Positions 35,459-46,599 of a stretch of 64,000 bases of DNA are shown here, in pieces (position 1 is the stretch's first letter; every line of letters starts with the position of its first letter). The position numbers were made by a program, and so were the translations under genes. The stretch is from positions 75,567,460 through 75,631,459 of the forward strand of contig OZ038485.1 of NCBI GenBank assembly GCA_964036315.1. The letters are read 5' to 3'. Source of the DNA: Acanthosepion esculentum. Lineage: Eukaryota; Mollusca; Cephalopoda; Sepiida; Sepiidae. The notes below the pieces were generated by a model, which was not told where the DNA came from, ran no database searches, and saw only the letters and a list, made by a program, of their open reading frames with translations.

Positions 35459-36170
35459 GTGTTGACAATAGGATATCTAACTTTGTTAGAAGATCCTGAG
35501 CCTGTGGACACATGGATAAGATGTTTCACAGCATTGAGTGAGAGCAAAGATAGAGGAGGAGTAAATGAAGTAACGGATTTATTTCTAGCATCAGTGGGCT
35601 GTGAGGCCGTAAAAAAGATCTCTGTAATGATATATCCAAAGATGCTAGAAGATTTAATGTTTGAAGAAATTGCCAACATTGTACATGCAAATGTACGTCC
35701 AAAAGAGAAACTGGTCATAGCCGAGAGGATGAAGTTTCTTTAAATCAGGCAAAACCCAGATGATAACATTAGACAGTACATTCATAAGATAAAGGAAGCA
35801 TTGAGGTACTGTGAATTTGAAAAGTTGGGTACAGGACTGATGTCTATACAAGAGGAAATAATATAGTTAAGGCTAACTGAAGGACTGTATGAAGTCTCAA
35901 GTAAGTACAAAATTTTGAAACAGCTTCAAGTCCAGAACATGAATATTGAAATGAGTTTTGAATTTTTACAGCAGCTAGAGTTAATTCAGAGATTTAATAT
36001 CCCTAAGATTAACATAGAGACATACAGTAGTACGAATAGTTTACGTAAATGTTGTTTTTTGTGATAAAGAACATGAGATGAACAAGTATAAATGCCTGGC
36101 TTTTGGAAAGATGTGTTTTAAGTGCAAGAAGAAAAATCATTTCCAGTCAGTATGCAAATATATTAAAAAA
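35459..36170 (+). pseudogene. Ty3/gypsy gag remnant with zinc knuckle
   Basis: Capsid/nucleocapsid gene of a Ty3/gypsy retrotransposon. One frame from 35,459 reads DTWIRCFTALSESKDRGGVN, LFLASVGCEAVKKI and IANIVHANVRPKEKLVIAER, typical of metazoan gypsy capsid. It passes a stop at 35,741 and another at about 35,864 but stays in frame to about 36,060. The nucleocapsid zinc knuckle follows at about 36,085-36,165 (KCLAFGKMC, then CFKCKKKNHFQSVC), a clean C-x2-C-x4-H-x4-C box. No intact methionine start is seen. Immediately upstream, 35,230-35,455 includes 'accaataaagcttctgtgat', which could be an LTR polyadenylation region, though no matching 3' LTR was found. Confidence 0.85.
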
Positions 36171-36264
36171 ACAGTAGAGCTAGAGAAGATTGATCCTCCG
36201 AGAAACACTGAAATTTATGAAGTAAAAGCATGAGACAGGAGTAGAGAGAGAGTAAAATTATAAA

Positions 36265-36960
36265 GGAATAACCCTACTAATGGAAGTGGATATGGGTAGT
36301 GATGTAACCTTAATACCCAAGAATCTTGGGGAAAAAATGGGAAGACCAAAATATCAGAAATAAGTACACCTAAAGAGTTAGAATCTTTCTTGGGTTTGAC
36401 TAACTACTATAATAAATATATACCTCATTATAGTGACATGGTTGAACCTTTTTCAAACTTGAGAAAGAAGAATAATGAATTTCAGTGGACTGAAAGACAG
36501 GAGGTGGCCTTCAAAAAGCTAAAGGAAGCACTTAGAAACAAGCCAGTAGTTAATGTATTTGACCTGATGAAAGAACTCACATTAACTACCGATGCTAGTG
36601 AATGTACCATAGCAGCCATCTTATCACAAGAGGGAGATCCTATTATGTATTTGTCCAGAAAGTTGACAGCAATGGAGACAAATTATTCTAACATTGAAAA
36701 AGAAACACTGGCACTTGTCTGGAGTACTGAAAGGGTGTGCAATTTTTTATTGGGTATGAAATTTCAACTAAAGTCAGACCACAAGCCCTTAGAGTTCATT
36801 TTCAACCCAAGGAAAGAGATGCCTAAAATCATATTGTCCAGAATTTTGAGGTGGTTGACTAAGCTTATGGTATTTGATTTCCACATTATGTACAGTAAAG
36901 GAAATGCCATTCCACACTGAGACACATTGTCACGATTGAATTTTAATACCCAGTATGTTG
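36265..36960 (+). pseudogene. Ty3/gypsy pol: protease scrap, RT thumb and RNase H
   Basis: A protease scrap at about 36,285-36,345 reads VDMGSDVTLIPKNL, where the family has D-(T/S)-G, so the active site is changed. The text then jumps straight to the end of the RT: ESFLGLTNYYNKYIPHYSDM (about 36,382-36,440). About 1 kb of RT, including the YxDD box, has been deleted. RNase H is well kept: TTDASECTIAAILSQEGD (about 36,585-36,640), YLSRKLTAMETNYSNIEKE, LALVWSTERVCNFLLGMKF and SDHKPLEFIF (about 36,772-36,804). The frame is open from 36,390 to 36,918. Without RT it is inactive. A mariner sits 90 bases downstream and separates it from the integrase part. Confidence 0.92.
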
Positions 36961-37053
36961 AAACAAAGGACAGTTGTGAGGACAGAATTTTGCATTAGGT
37001 AGAGATAAATGTGTTATCCTTCAGGTGGCTCAAGTTTAATCCTGTATTAAATA

Positions 37054-37083
37054 TAAGGTAACCAAAAACGTTCTGTCCATTTT
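37054..37083 (+). repeat. Left terminal inverted repeat of the mariner
   Basis: Pairs with 38,277-38,307 on the opposite strand. The first base differs between the ends (T against C read inward), and one internal mismatch is visible. Confidence 0.92.
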
Positions 37084-37127
37084 TAAAGGAAAAAAAGAAA
37101 ATGCTTCACAGTATGTGTAACTTATAT

Positions 37128-38152
37128 TTAGTCTTCGAAGTAATCGCCATCGGCATCCAGCACCTTCTACCAACGTGTCTCCAGCTGTTCAATGCCCTTG
37201 CAGTAGAACTCGGGGGGTTTTGATGCAAAGAAGTCCATGAGGGCTTTGCGCAAGTCTGCTTCATTGGTGAAGGATTTCCCATGAAGATGATTATCCAGGG
37301 AGTGGAAGAGGTGGTAATCGGATGGCGCAAGGTCAGGTGAATAAGGTGGATGGCACAAAGTCTCCCACCCAAGTTGCTGTATGGTATCCCTGACCACTCG
37401 CGCGACATGCAGCCTGGCGTTGTCATGGAGGAAAAGCACACCTATGTGATTCACCAGTGCTGGCTCCTTCTGGCACAATGCCTGTTGCACACATTTCAAT
37501 TGCTGCGAGTATAGGTCTCCAGTGTCCGTTTAGCCTGTTGGTAGCAGTTCATAATGAACCACTTGACAACCTGTTCACCAGACACAAAGCATAATCTTGC
37601 GTGGGTGCATAGGCGGTCTTGCGGTGTGAGGGACAGCATTCTGAGGAGACAACCAATGTCTGGAACGCTTGAGAGTTTCATACAGAACCCACTTTTCATC
37701 ACTGGTAAGCACTCGATTGAATAAGGATGCAGTACGATGGCGAGAAAGCAGCGATATGCAGGCTGCCACTCGTTGTCCCTTGTGGACCTCCAACAGCATT
37801 TGTGGAACCCACTTGCTCAGTTTGTATGTCTTACCTAGGCAGTGCAGGTGAAGTCTAACTGTTTCATCGGAAACGTTGAACTGTCTTGCAAGTTCACCAC
37901 ACATTAGACTACTGTTCCCTTCAATGGTCGCCTTCAGGACTCCGTCAAGACCTGTGGTCATCCACTGCGAGGCTCATTATGAAGAGACAAATCTCCCAAT
38001 TTGAATTTTCGAAACCAACGCCTTGCAGTACGTTCATCCACAGCACTATCCCCAAACACTTGACAAATGCGGCGACTTGATGCAGCTGCTGATAACCCCA
38101 CTTTGAAGTCGTAAAGCAAACAGCCCCAAACGAGATCTCTAGACACTTCCAT
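37128..38152 (-). pseudogene. Mariner transposase, recently inactivated
   Basis: Family enzyme that excises and inserts the element at TA. The likely start is the ATG at 38,152 (MEVSRDLVWGCLLYDFKVGL); an in-frame ATG at 38,266 also exists. Length is about 341 codons, the normal size. The N-terminal helix-turn-helix includes ARRWFRKFKLGDLSLHNEPR. One frameshift lies near 37,940-37,960. The second helix-turn-helix is ELARQFNVSDETVRLHLHCL. Catalytic blocks are LTSDEKWVLYE (first Asp), FLHDNARLHVAR (second) and YSPDLAPSDYHLF (third), with 34 residues between the last two, i.e. DD34D. It ends DGDYFED. Nonsense codons are at 37,575 (TGA), 37,530 (TAA) and 37,167 (TAG). All catalytic residues remain, so decay appears recent. 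Confidence 0.95.
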
Positions 38153-38276
38153 CGTTCTCGCAGCTGTCCGGATTATAACTGATGGCCGGGCATTTTTTAT
38201 AACGTCTGATGTTCCTACTTCCTGCTGTCCGAATTTGAAAACAATTGCTACACGCATTTCATTCAATGACTAATAA

Positions 38277-38307
38277 AAAAATGGACAGAACTTTTTTGGT
38301 TACCTTG
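38277..38307 (-). repeat. Right terminal inverted repeat of the mariner
   Basis: Reverse complement of the left end and next to the ORF 5' end. The flanking TA is at 38,308-38,309. Confidence 0.92.
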
Positions 38308-38324
38308 TAGTACTGAATAGAATA

Positions 38325-38905
38325 CAGAATAATATATGGAGCAATTGCTTGATGATGGAAAGGCCTTTTAAGGAAGCAAGGCACAGATTGACAATTAAAA
38401 GAGGAGTTGTATGTAGTGGATATCTTATTGTACCACCGAAGTCATTAAGAAAATATGTCATTAAAGCAGTACATTATGACATACATGGTGGTGTATTGAA
38501 CACACAACTGAGGTTGAAACTACAATCCTGGTGCCTGGGGTATACATGAGACATGGAAGGTTATGTCAAAAAATGCCCTAAGTGTCCAAAGATAAAGAAC
38601 TTTAGGCAAACCAAGATTCATTCATAGCCAGAAGAGAAGGAGACATGGATAAGTGTACACATGGATCATGCATGCATTAAAGATGTAGGCCTATTTCTCA
38701 TACTAGTAGACTCATATTCAGGTTGGCTTGAAGTGGTTAAAGTTTCAGGCAAAAAAGAAAGTGCTGTAAAACAGGTGTTAAGAGTAGTATTTTTGAGGAA
38801 TGGAGCACCCTGGTACTTCATCCATTCACATATACTCAAGAGAAGACCTGGACCTAGACTGGTAATAAGCTACTTGAATCAAGTAATAATAAACTCATAT
38901 TAGAT
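38325..38905 (+). pseudogene. Ty3/gypsy integrase N-terminal half
   Basis: Continuation of the gypsy pol after the mariner. The zinc-binding H2C2 domain is seen as VIKAVHYDIHGG (both His, about 38,458-38,495) and YVKKCPKCPKIKNF (both Cys, about 38,562-38,602). The catalytic core starts with MDHACIKDVG, then LFLILVDSYSGWLEVVKV (about 38,690-38,745), containing the Asp of the VDxxSxW block. It continues to RNGAPWYF (about 38,797-38,820), where the family's second Asp (DNGxxF) is replaced by Arg. The frame ends at a stop near 38,900 and the rest of the core is gone. No 3' LTR was recognised downstream. Confidence 0.88.
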
Positions 38906-39039
38906 ATGTATGTCTTCCAAAGTTTCTGAAGTAGAGCCTGTGCTAAATATCAACAGAGAGAAGTAAGATTAGAATAAAGAAACACTGAAAATTAAATACA
39001 TCCCAATTGAATAAATGTTATGTAGACAAAAGATGGTCA

Positions 39040-40085
39040 AATGTAGCTTGGAAAAAGGTATTGCAGGAGGAGGATAAAATTATTTTGGTTAATTCATATA
39101 ATGAGCATTACTACAGCCAAAATGTAAGTTTAAAAGAATCTTTTCAGGAGAGAAATCAAAGTAAAGGCATGTTGCCGTATTGATAATTAGCATCTTTGCA
39201 GAGGGCTAAGTCTATAGGAAGAGCAGAGAGATGTGTGAGGATTTCCAAATGGATTTTGCTATCTTATTTATTAGAGTAGAACTGCTAAGGGAGCAGTTTG
39301 GCAACGATTTAGCTGACTTCACCCACTTGACAGCAGATGAAGTATTTGGCATTTGGATGCCATAAACAAATTCAAAGTCAAGGAAATACTCAACAAGAGT
39401 GAAATTAACAAATCTCTGGGTTAAGAGTTTTCCTTTTTGTTGTCAGAAATAGTTGGACTTATTTGAATTTGAATTTATTACAAATGTCTTACTTGAAGGT
39501 GTATTTCCTGTCAGATAATCAGTAATGCTGTTAGTTTTGAAAAAGATGAAAATTGGTAGAGATACCCATCAGAAAAATACCACAGCAAAACACAAATTTA
39601 AAACTATTAGCTAAAGTGTTGTTGATCCACTTGCAAGCTGTACATGAGTGTTTATTCAGCTTTGAGCAAATATGTGTGGTTTGTCAAGTTGGTCAATTCA
39701 AGTCACTTCGTCCATTTATAAATAGAAAAAGTAAAAGCAAACTCATCTGATGTCTGAAAATTCTGAGCCAATTAAAAGTTTTTGATATAGTGGACCTGTG
39801 AAAGTCTTGAAGTTTGCATAGTCTTTTCCTTAGTGGTACAAGTAAACAAAATGAAGTTGGGATTTTCACCAGGACTGAACTCTCATCTATTCTTTACATA
39901 ATTACACTAGATATTTCCTTGAGAAATATGAATTTTTTGATAACATCTGTGGTTTCAATTCCACTTACATTGCTGTTGTTACAGTGCTCTGTGTTAAACT
40001 GGTCAGAAGTAAAAACATCATGTCAGCAACTGGAGAGGCAGAATGTGCAGACAACTAGCATCAAGGTTAACCATAAAACTTTTTA
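39040..40085 (+). pseudogene. L1/Tx1-like LINE reverse transcriptase (tentative)
   Basis: Degenerate plus-strand RT. Visible pieces in order are LREQFGNDLADFTHLTADEV (about 39,275-39,340), a KSLGLDGF-like text and ITNVLLEGVFPVR (about 39,475-39,515). LKLLAKVLLIHLQAVHECLF (about 39,598-39,660) plus SFEQICVVCQVGQ (about 39,658-39,700) correspond to the 'DYKLLAKVLANRLK...ISxxQTCAVPGRS' block of L1/Tx1-type RTs. Later parts (SSILYIITLDISLRNM, about 39,885-39,930) may correspond to the 'SPLLYVLxxEPL' block. The YxDD box is not identifiable. The clade call rests mainly on the KLLAKVL block. Confidence 0.5.
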
Positions 40086-40689
40086 GCTAGTGATTGAGCA
40101 TGTGGGAAGTGGATGTTGGAGGAATGTGATATCAGAATAATAGAATGCACGTGTTTTGCTTCTGATATGATCTTATTAGTAAAACTTTATACCATTGTAG
40201 CTTTCATGATTGATTTTTAAACACATGTTGCAATAAGGTTCAGTGTGGTGAAAAAGCTGAGTACAAGCAAGTGTAATATCATGGAGGTGTATATATGCTC
40301 TTTTTATTCAATTAAGGCTATTTCAGAGGGATAAACTTATGAATCTTTTTTAGCCTGGATGGTTATTTTGGAGAATTACTGTGCATGTTAGACAAGACAT
40401 ATCAGGGGTACAACAGATGTCAAATGAACATCCTTACACTCATTTTACGATCTCCAAAAAACATAACGTCTTTTTTTCTATGAAACTGAACAATTCTACT
40501 TTAACTAACTTTGTGTCTACAGGCAATTATTGTTGATGTATATATATTTTTTATTTCCCATCATTGTTAATGCACTTGTCATTATGTATTCAGTTTGTAA
40601 CTTTTCTTTCTTTGAGTCATATTGTTTGTTAAGTGTGCTAATGCTTTTGACAATCAATATGCTGAAGGCATAAAGAACTTATGCAATTA

Positions 40690-41392
40690 CCACAAACAAA
40701 ATTCATGAATAACAAAGATATTAATAAATTCAGAAAAACAACTGAGTCAAAATTAAAACATTACAATAGACTCCCTGTGATACTCAACAAATAAGACTAT
40801 GAATCCAAACTTACAACCATCTTAAAGGATAAAGAGAAATTCTAAAATTGCACAGAAACTATGACTATATTTTTAAAAACAAACTTATTCCTGCTAACAC
40901 AAAAATAGGATACTTGAAACTCAAGTAAATCAGTTTATAACAATGAAAAATAAAAACTCACAAACCTCAAGCTCACTATGACTACATTTCCAAAACAATA
41001 TATGACCCTTAAAAATACAGCAAAAATTCTACATTCAACTTCATAAAAAAAAACAGTGAGAGTGTATTAGCACCATTGGTCACCAAAAATGTATTCATTA
41101 ATGAACCTGTCAGTGAAACAATAGACATTATAATTAACAATATCTACAAACATCCATCATTTACGTCTGAAAAAATAAAACCAGTAATTCTTAAGAAACT
41201 GCTACTAGCCTGTACCATATAACTCACTATTATGGCCACCTAGGCAATATATATGCACAAACTGATGGTGTTATTATGGGCTCGCCTACTGCTCCAATAT
41301 CAGAATTTTACATGTAAACCTTAGAAAGCAAAATTTAAAAAAAAAACACACCCTAGACCAACAATTTATTCCCAATATATTGATGAAATAAT
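40690..41392 (+). pseudogene. Penelope-like reverse transcriptase, truncated by a MITE
   Basis: Plus-strand Penelope-like RT. Early region: KHYNRLPVILNK and TILKDKEKF (about 40,760-40,850). Middle: SLVTKNVFINEPVSETIDII (about 41,077-41,135) and YKHPSFTSEKIKPVILKKLL. Core: IYAQTDGVIMGSPTAPISEF (about 41,252-41,310), the 'QTDGVAMGSPLGPxxANxF' block diagnostic of Penelope RTs. It ends at YIDEII (about 41,375-41,392), the YxDD box with E in place of the second Asp. The text stops exactly at a TA where a MITE-like element begins. The GIY-YIG part does not resume beyond it, so a deletion must also have occurred. Confidence 0.82.
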
Positions 41393-41394
41393 TA

Positions 41395-42055
41395 CCATAT
41401 ATTTCTGTATATAAGGTTACCTTTAGATGAGACGATTTCAAAATAATATAGCAAATTTTCATGAATTTATTCTATACCTGTAATATAAGATGACTGCTTA
41501 TTGACTATATAATGATGATGTTATTGGAAATATTGTTACTTACTGTATCCTTAGAAATTCAAAATAAACGAAATAAAAGACTGATTCCATATGATTTTCC
41601 TACACACGTCCCCTAAAAAGGAAACCATTGGTTTGCTTATATTTCCTCACATGATCTCTTGTTAATACTGATTCTTCTTTTCCTCTTCTTTTCCTATATC
41701 TAAACAGTTACAAACAACCTGGTGTATTAATGGTCATTTACTTATACTTCATCAACAATCACAAAATACCTCTAAAAGCAGGTTAAGAGATAAGGGTTGC
41801 TGTAAACGCAATCATAACTTGATGTTTATATTTTCTCAACTTGATTTCATTGATATGTAATTAGTTTTTGAATATGTCAGTAATATATGAGGTAGAAATG
41901 GTTATTGGTTATCGCACTGATGCTGGGGTTAGCCCACTGACAAATATTACTAAAAATTTAAAGTTTCTTTTTTTTAAATTGTAGTATAAGTTAACCAATT
42001 TTTAAGGGTGATTTGGGGGATTTAAATGTCATCTTATACATGGAAATATACCTGG
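41395..42055. mobile_element. MITE-like element with eroded inverted ends
   Basis: The left end after TA (41,393-41,394) reads 'ccatatatttctgtatataagg'-like text followed by 'ttaccttt' and 'gatgagacgatttc'. The right end (about 41,995-42,057) read inward gives 'taccaggtatatttccatgt' + 'ataagatgacatttaaatcc'. The arms agree over about 28 bp apart from a short indel. About 660 bp with no open frame. The 'GTATATTTCYGTGTATAAGG' ends recall the MITE at 14.41 kb and probably belong to a related group. Confidence 0.6.
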
Positions 42056-42329
42056 TATTTCTGAGAAGGAATAAAAGCATCCATGCCAGCTTTGACTCAA
42101 GAGGAAACCTCAGTGATGCAATTCTTAATTTGAAGGTTAAAGATGTCAGTCCAAGGGGTGTCATGAAGAAAATGACGGAGTGAGTCCCAATAAATTTAAA
42201 AACTTCCATTTATAAAAAAACAAAAAAACAACTGGTTCTAACTCATGTCTATTCAACTACAATAGCAAGTGACCACACAGATACAAAATAGCCATCATAA
42301 ATAGATTAATAGAGCACATTTAATATTCT

Positions 42330-44545
42330 CTGTATGCACAATATACAAAATATTCAAGACCAAGAATTGGGATTGGTTTGATGAAAACTATATTTAAATC
42401 AACAACCTGATTGAGGCAAAAAAGAATGCTTATCTACTTCATGAAGAAGACCAAAGATCCAGACTCATAAAGATGCATTCCCAGAAGCTAAAACAGAAGT
42501 GTCATACAAAACTAAGAGAACTGCAGAACATTTGTTGGCAACAAAAAGCAGTCAAACTTCAGGGCTGTGCAGATGCATATGATCTCAGAATCTTCTATGC
42601 TGGCATGGACCAGTACAAACATCAACTGGATCCCTTCTAGCAGATGATAATACAAACATCCTGACTGATCCACAAGATATACTCCTACACTGTAAGGAAC
42701 ATTTTTCCACTCTCCTAAATAGAAACTCAAACACAGCTGAGGACTTTCTGAAAAACATTCCAAATCATTCTTCTCAGCTTTGGATGAATATGAGGCCTAC
42801 TTTTCAAGAATTCAAGCAAGCTATGAAACAAATAAGATAAAGGAAGTTCCCAGGTTCAGAACTGATCAAACATGGAGGCTTACTATTGCTAACCTGCATT
42901 TTCACCCTCATTTTGAAGATGTGAGAATCCCAAGTTCCTAAAGAACTGAAAAATGTAATCACCATAACGATCTTCAAAAAAAGTGACTGAAAAGCCTGTG
43001 GGAACTATAAAGAAATATCATTATTTTCCTTCACTGAAAAAGTCTTTGCCAGGATCCTTCTAAATTGTCAGCAGATCATCACTCAAAAGATACTACCAGA
43101 ATCTCAATGCCACCCATGGCACAATTGACATGATTTTCTGTCCAAGGCAAGACAAAGAGAGAACAAAACAACAAAAACCGCTTTTGTTTTCTATGACTTA
43201 GAAAAGGCCTTTGATAGTATTCCTAGAGCAGCTATGTGGAAAGTTCTTCATTTTGGATGTCCTGATCACTTTATCTCTCTGATTTAAGCAATACATTACA
43301 ATACATCTGGAAAGTGTATTCTACCAAAACATGCTTTCAGAAGAATTTCCAATCATGTGTGGACTAAAACAAGGATGTTTCTTGGCACCTATGCTATTTT
43401 TGTATCTGGCTGTAATGCTTCACAAACCTCCTCCAGACAATCAGAGTTGACATCAGATATTGATATGATGGAGGACTTTACAATCTTGTTAGACTTTAAT
43501 CAAAATGTCTAATACACATGCAACACATCTCAGAACTTCAATATGCTGATGATAACACTGTCCTCTGTCATTCAAAAGAACTCCAAGTCTGTGAACAATT
43601 TTTCTATGGTCTAACATTGTTTTGGCCTCACAGTAAATATAAAAAAAACATGGTCCTTGCCCAGCTAACCCCAAATACTATTTTAGCAGATTTTGATATT
43701 ACCATCTCTGATACACTCCTGAACAAGAGCATTTTACATATCTAGGCAGCCATTTATCAAACAAGTGTACCTCAGAAAAGGATGTGGAACACAGAATTGG
43801 AGCTGCACACAGGAATTTTGAAAACTAATCAAACCGATTTTCAACAACAAATATCTGAACTTAACAACAAAAATTATGGTCTATAATGCTGTTGTCATTT
43901 CAATTTTGCCCTATGGCTGTGAAACCTGAACCCTATTTCCTTGCAACACCCAAAAATTAGAACACTTCCACCAGCAAAAGTTTCATTTAACCATAAACAT
44001 CAAATTGGAATACTGTGACTAACAACAAAATTCTGGAAAGAGACAATAGTCAAAGCATCAAATCACTGGTCATGAAACACAATACTTTGATGGTCAGGAC
44101 ATGTAGCAAGAATGGAAGAGTCAAGGTTTCCATGTTAAGTCTTATTTAAGTTTTATTCAATGAGCTCACTACAGGCTCACTACAGGCTACCCTCTTTGAA
44201 GATATAAGGACCAACTCAAAACAACACTGAAAGCCACTGGACTTAAGCCTAAGTTGTTTGAAACATAGGCCTGAGACTGTACCAACTGGCAATGTTCCAT
44301 CATCACAAGAACTAAAATCTTTGAAGCCACTAGAAGAGAAACGGAAGAAGTCAAACCACAAGAGAGAAACGCTCAACAAAATCAACTTCTTCCTCCACCA
44401 ACATTACCATGCAGTCAATGCCATCAACTCTTCCATGCAAAAATAGTTTAATTAGTCATCAATGCCATAATGATAAGGGAAGTGAACAGCGAAGAAGAAA
44501 GTAAACTCTTGGATATAAGATAAAACTGCTGCTGATGACTACAAT
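42330..44545 (+). pseudogene. RTE-like LINE: pre-RT, RT and C-terminal zinc finger
   Basis: Longest LINE remnant here. Pre-RT: NWDWFDEN (about 42,367-42,390), IEAKKNAYLLHEEDQRSRL and KLRELQN. RT: HCKEHFSTLLNRNSNTAEDF (about 42,688-42,748), then IKHGGLLLLTCIFTLILKM (about 42,865-42,925). Next are KNVITITIFKK, CGNYKEISLFS, ARILLNCQQIIT, then FYDLEKAFDSIP (about 43,190-43,225) with the first Asp. MCGLKQGC-like text follows near 43,358, then LQYADDNTVLCHS (about 43,535-43,575), an intact YADD box. After the RT come ITISDTLL and YNAVVISILPYGCE (about 43,880-43,925). Near the end a C2H2 finger, CSQCHQLFHAKIxLxSH (about 44,405-44,465), is visible with stops inside. Many frameshifts and stops; the endonuclease was not found upstream. 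Confidence 0.88.
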
Positions 44546-45090
44546 ATTCCATAACAAACTGAAAATACAAAACAGTTGATAATGTCTTTAATGATATAAT
44601 ATTAAACAAATTAAATTAACCTTAGAAAAGAATAAAAAACAATAATCCATCAAAATATTTTGTCAGCAAAAATAAATTAAACTTATCACTTACTACAATT
44701 TTTTTTTTAAATTCTAAAATGATCACAACTGATTATGAAACAAAAAATCAAAATAACAACAAACCAATGTTGTCTAGGAATTCAAATATCTACTTGGTGA
44801 ATAACTGTCTAATAATAAGAATTCAAACTACATATACATTAATTGCACAATGACTATATTATTACACCAGTTAACTTAATATTTGGTCAATAATAGCTCA
44901 ATTAAATCAAATCAGATATCACCAACCAATACAGCAACAAAATGAAAAATTTGATAAATACTTATCAATAATACACAAATGCTGTATCATATAAGAGTAA
45001 TAAGAAACAACAAATACTAGAAGCCTTAAACAGAGAACAAACAATCCAGCATCAATAAAATTTAATCCAATTTAGGACAAATGTACTAAA
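44546..45090. other. No gene seen
   Basis: AT-rich spacer ending in an imperfect (ATA)n run at 45,091-45,128. Confidence 0.5.
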
Positions 45091-45128
45091 TGTATAATAA
45101 TAATAATAAAAATAATAATAATAATAGT
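45091..45128. repeat. (ATA)n microsatellite
   Basis: About twelve ATA units with one AAA interruption. Confidence 0.85.
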
Positions 45129-45139
45129 AAATATTCAAT

Positions 45140-46175
45140 CACCTACTCTACATGGATGATCTCAAACTCTTTGCCAAAGAAAACAATGAATTGAAGGACC
45201 TCCTCAATATTGTAAAATGTTTCAGTGATGATATAGGTATGGACTTTGGATTAGATAAATGTGCAAAAGTAACATTCAAGAAAGGGAGAATTACAGAAAC
45301 ACCCTCAATAGATTTAGACTTTGTCACAAAGATTAGGGAACTGGAACAAGATGAAGCCTATAAGTACCTAGGAATTAGCGAAGGTATACAACATACCTAA
45401 ATCAAGGAGAAGGTAAGAAAGGAGTACTATAGGTGTGTGTGTCTGGTATTGAATACCAAGCTGACTTCAATAAACAGAATATCAGCCACCTTGGCTGTCC
45501 CTGTGGTGCAATACAGCTTTAACATCCTTAACTGGACTATAGCTGACATTAAGCAAATGGACACAAAAACAAGAAAGCTTCTCACTTGCTACCACATGCA
45601 TCATCCTAAAGCTGATGTTGATCATCTGTATGTGCCCAGATCTGAAGAAAGCAGAGGATTAGTTCAACTAGAACTATCCTACAAAACTACAACTACAAAC
45701 TACAATGATTGACCTTCAAAGATATCTGGAAACTACAGAAGGCTGGATGATGATATGTGTCAAAGAACATGAAAGTAGTAAAAGTCTTTATTCTGTAATA
45801 AAGGAAGCCAACAAGTTCAAAATGAAGTATCAAATGAGTGCAGAAATACAAGTAAGGCACAATACACTGACTGGAGCTGCAAAATACTTAAAAAAGAAAG
45901 CAAACGCAAATGCAACTGAACAAATACAGAAACAATGGCAAGATAAACTGCTTCATGACCAATACTTTGCTTGTACCAAACAAGCTGATCTAGACAAACC
46001 CTTGGCTACATAGTGCAGGGTTAAAAACTGAAATCGAAGGTTTTATCCTTGATGCACAGGACCAATGCTTGTTAACTAGAAATTATCAAGCACATATACT
46101 AAAATATTGAGTTAGCCCAAAATGCAGATTCAGTGATAAATATTAAGAAACAATTGCTCACCTTGTATAGGAAGA
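45140..46175 (+). pseudogene. HERO/R2-like LINE: end of RT through thumb
   Basis: Begins at the RT active site: YMDDLKLFAKENNELKDLLN (about 45,149-45,205), an intact M-D-D, followed by FSDDIGMDFGLDKCAKVTFK. Then come ELEQDEAYKYLGISEGIQHT (stop at about 45,398), KVRKEYYRCVCLVLNTKLTS, LAVPVVQYSFNILNWTIADI and TRKLLTCYHMHHPKADVDHL with VPRSEESRGLVQLELSYKT (to about 45,690). After a frameshift at about 45,705 come LQRYLETTEG, AKYLKKKANANATEQIQKQW and LHDQYFACTKQADLDKPLAT (to 46,012). Beyond the stop the same family text continues (TEIEGFILDAQDQCLLTRNY) until the TA array at 46,195. The open segments are long, so decay is moderate. The clade name is from memory of similar proteins. Confidence 0.85.
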
Positions 46176-46183
46176 GGATTAGG

Positions 46184-46194
<11 letters not shown>

Positions 46195-46242
<48 letters not shown>
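46195..46242. repeat. (TA)n microsatellite
   Basis: About 24 TA units that cut the LINE remnant short. Confidence 0.95.
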
Positions 46243-46244
<2 letters not shown>

Positions 46245-46463
46245 GAAGTCATCATGAATAAGGATACTGGCCTTGTCCAAACTATTTCTCACACTAGATG
46301 ATGCACTCACTCCCAGAAACTGTAGCTAAGGTTCACTCAGCATAGTTTCAGTACAAACAGGTGGGCACTGTGGATGTTGAATAAACATAAAATGTGCCAG
46401 AGCAGGCATCTGTAAGAAGGATTGGTTAAGCACTCTAGCAGACAGGTATATTCAGATATGAGT

Positions 46464-46467
<4 letters not shown>

Positions 46468-46543
<76 letters not shown>
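46468..46543. repeat. Compound (TA)n(GA)n microsatellite
   Basis: About 22 TA units pass into about 15 GA units. The same site gives false Tyr-Ile and Leu-Ser open frames on the minus strand. Confidence 0.95.
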
Positions 46544-46546
<3 letters not shown>

Positions 46547-46599
46547 TGTATATCTGGTGTTTGACAAAACATCTTTAATGGTTTAGTATCAGACATATC

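Larger units (their letters stand above)
37054..38307 (-). mobile_element. Near-complete mariner inserted in the gypsy element
   Basis: 1,254 bp, bounded by terminal inverted repeats. The left end is 'taaggtaaccaaaaacgttc' + 'tgtccattttt', and the right end is its reverse complement up to 'ggttaccttg' at 38,307, with about 30 matching positions. TA dinucleotides at 37,052-37,053 and 38,308-38,309 form the target duplication. The transposase runs on the minus strand. Gypsy pol sequence resumes directly after the right TA, so insertion came after the gypsy copy. Confidence 0.93.

Noticed and set aside
35386..35718. 110-codon minus-strand frame
   Set aside because: Antisense of the gypsy gag, which has recognisable capsid text and continues into a zinc knuckle on the plus strand.
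37669..38080. Plus-strand frames across the mariner
   Set aside because: Antisense shadows of the transposase, whose catalytic blocks read on the minus strand.
39200..40085. Continuation of the gypsy element (rest of integrase and env)
   Set aside because: The text resembles an L1/Tx1-type RT rather than integrase, so it was annotated as a separate LINE.
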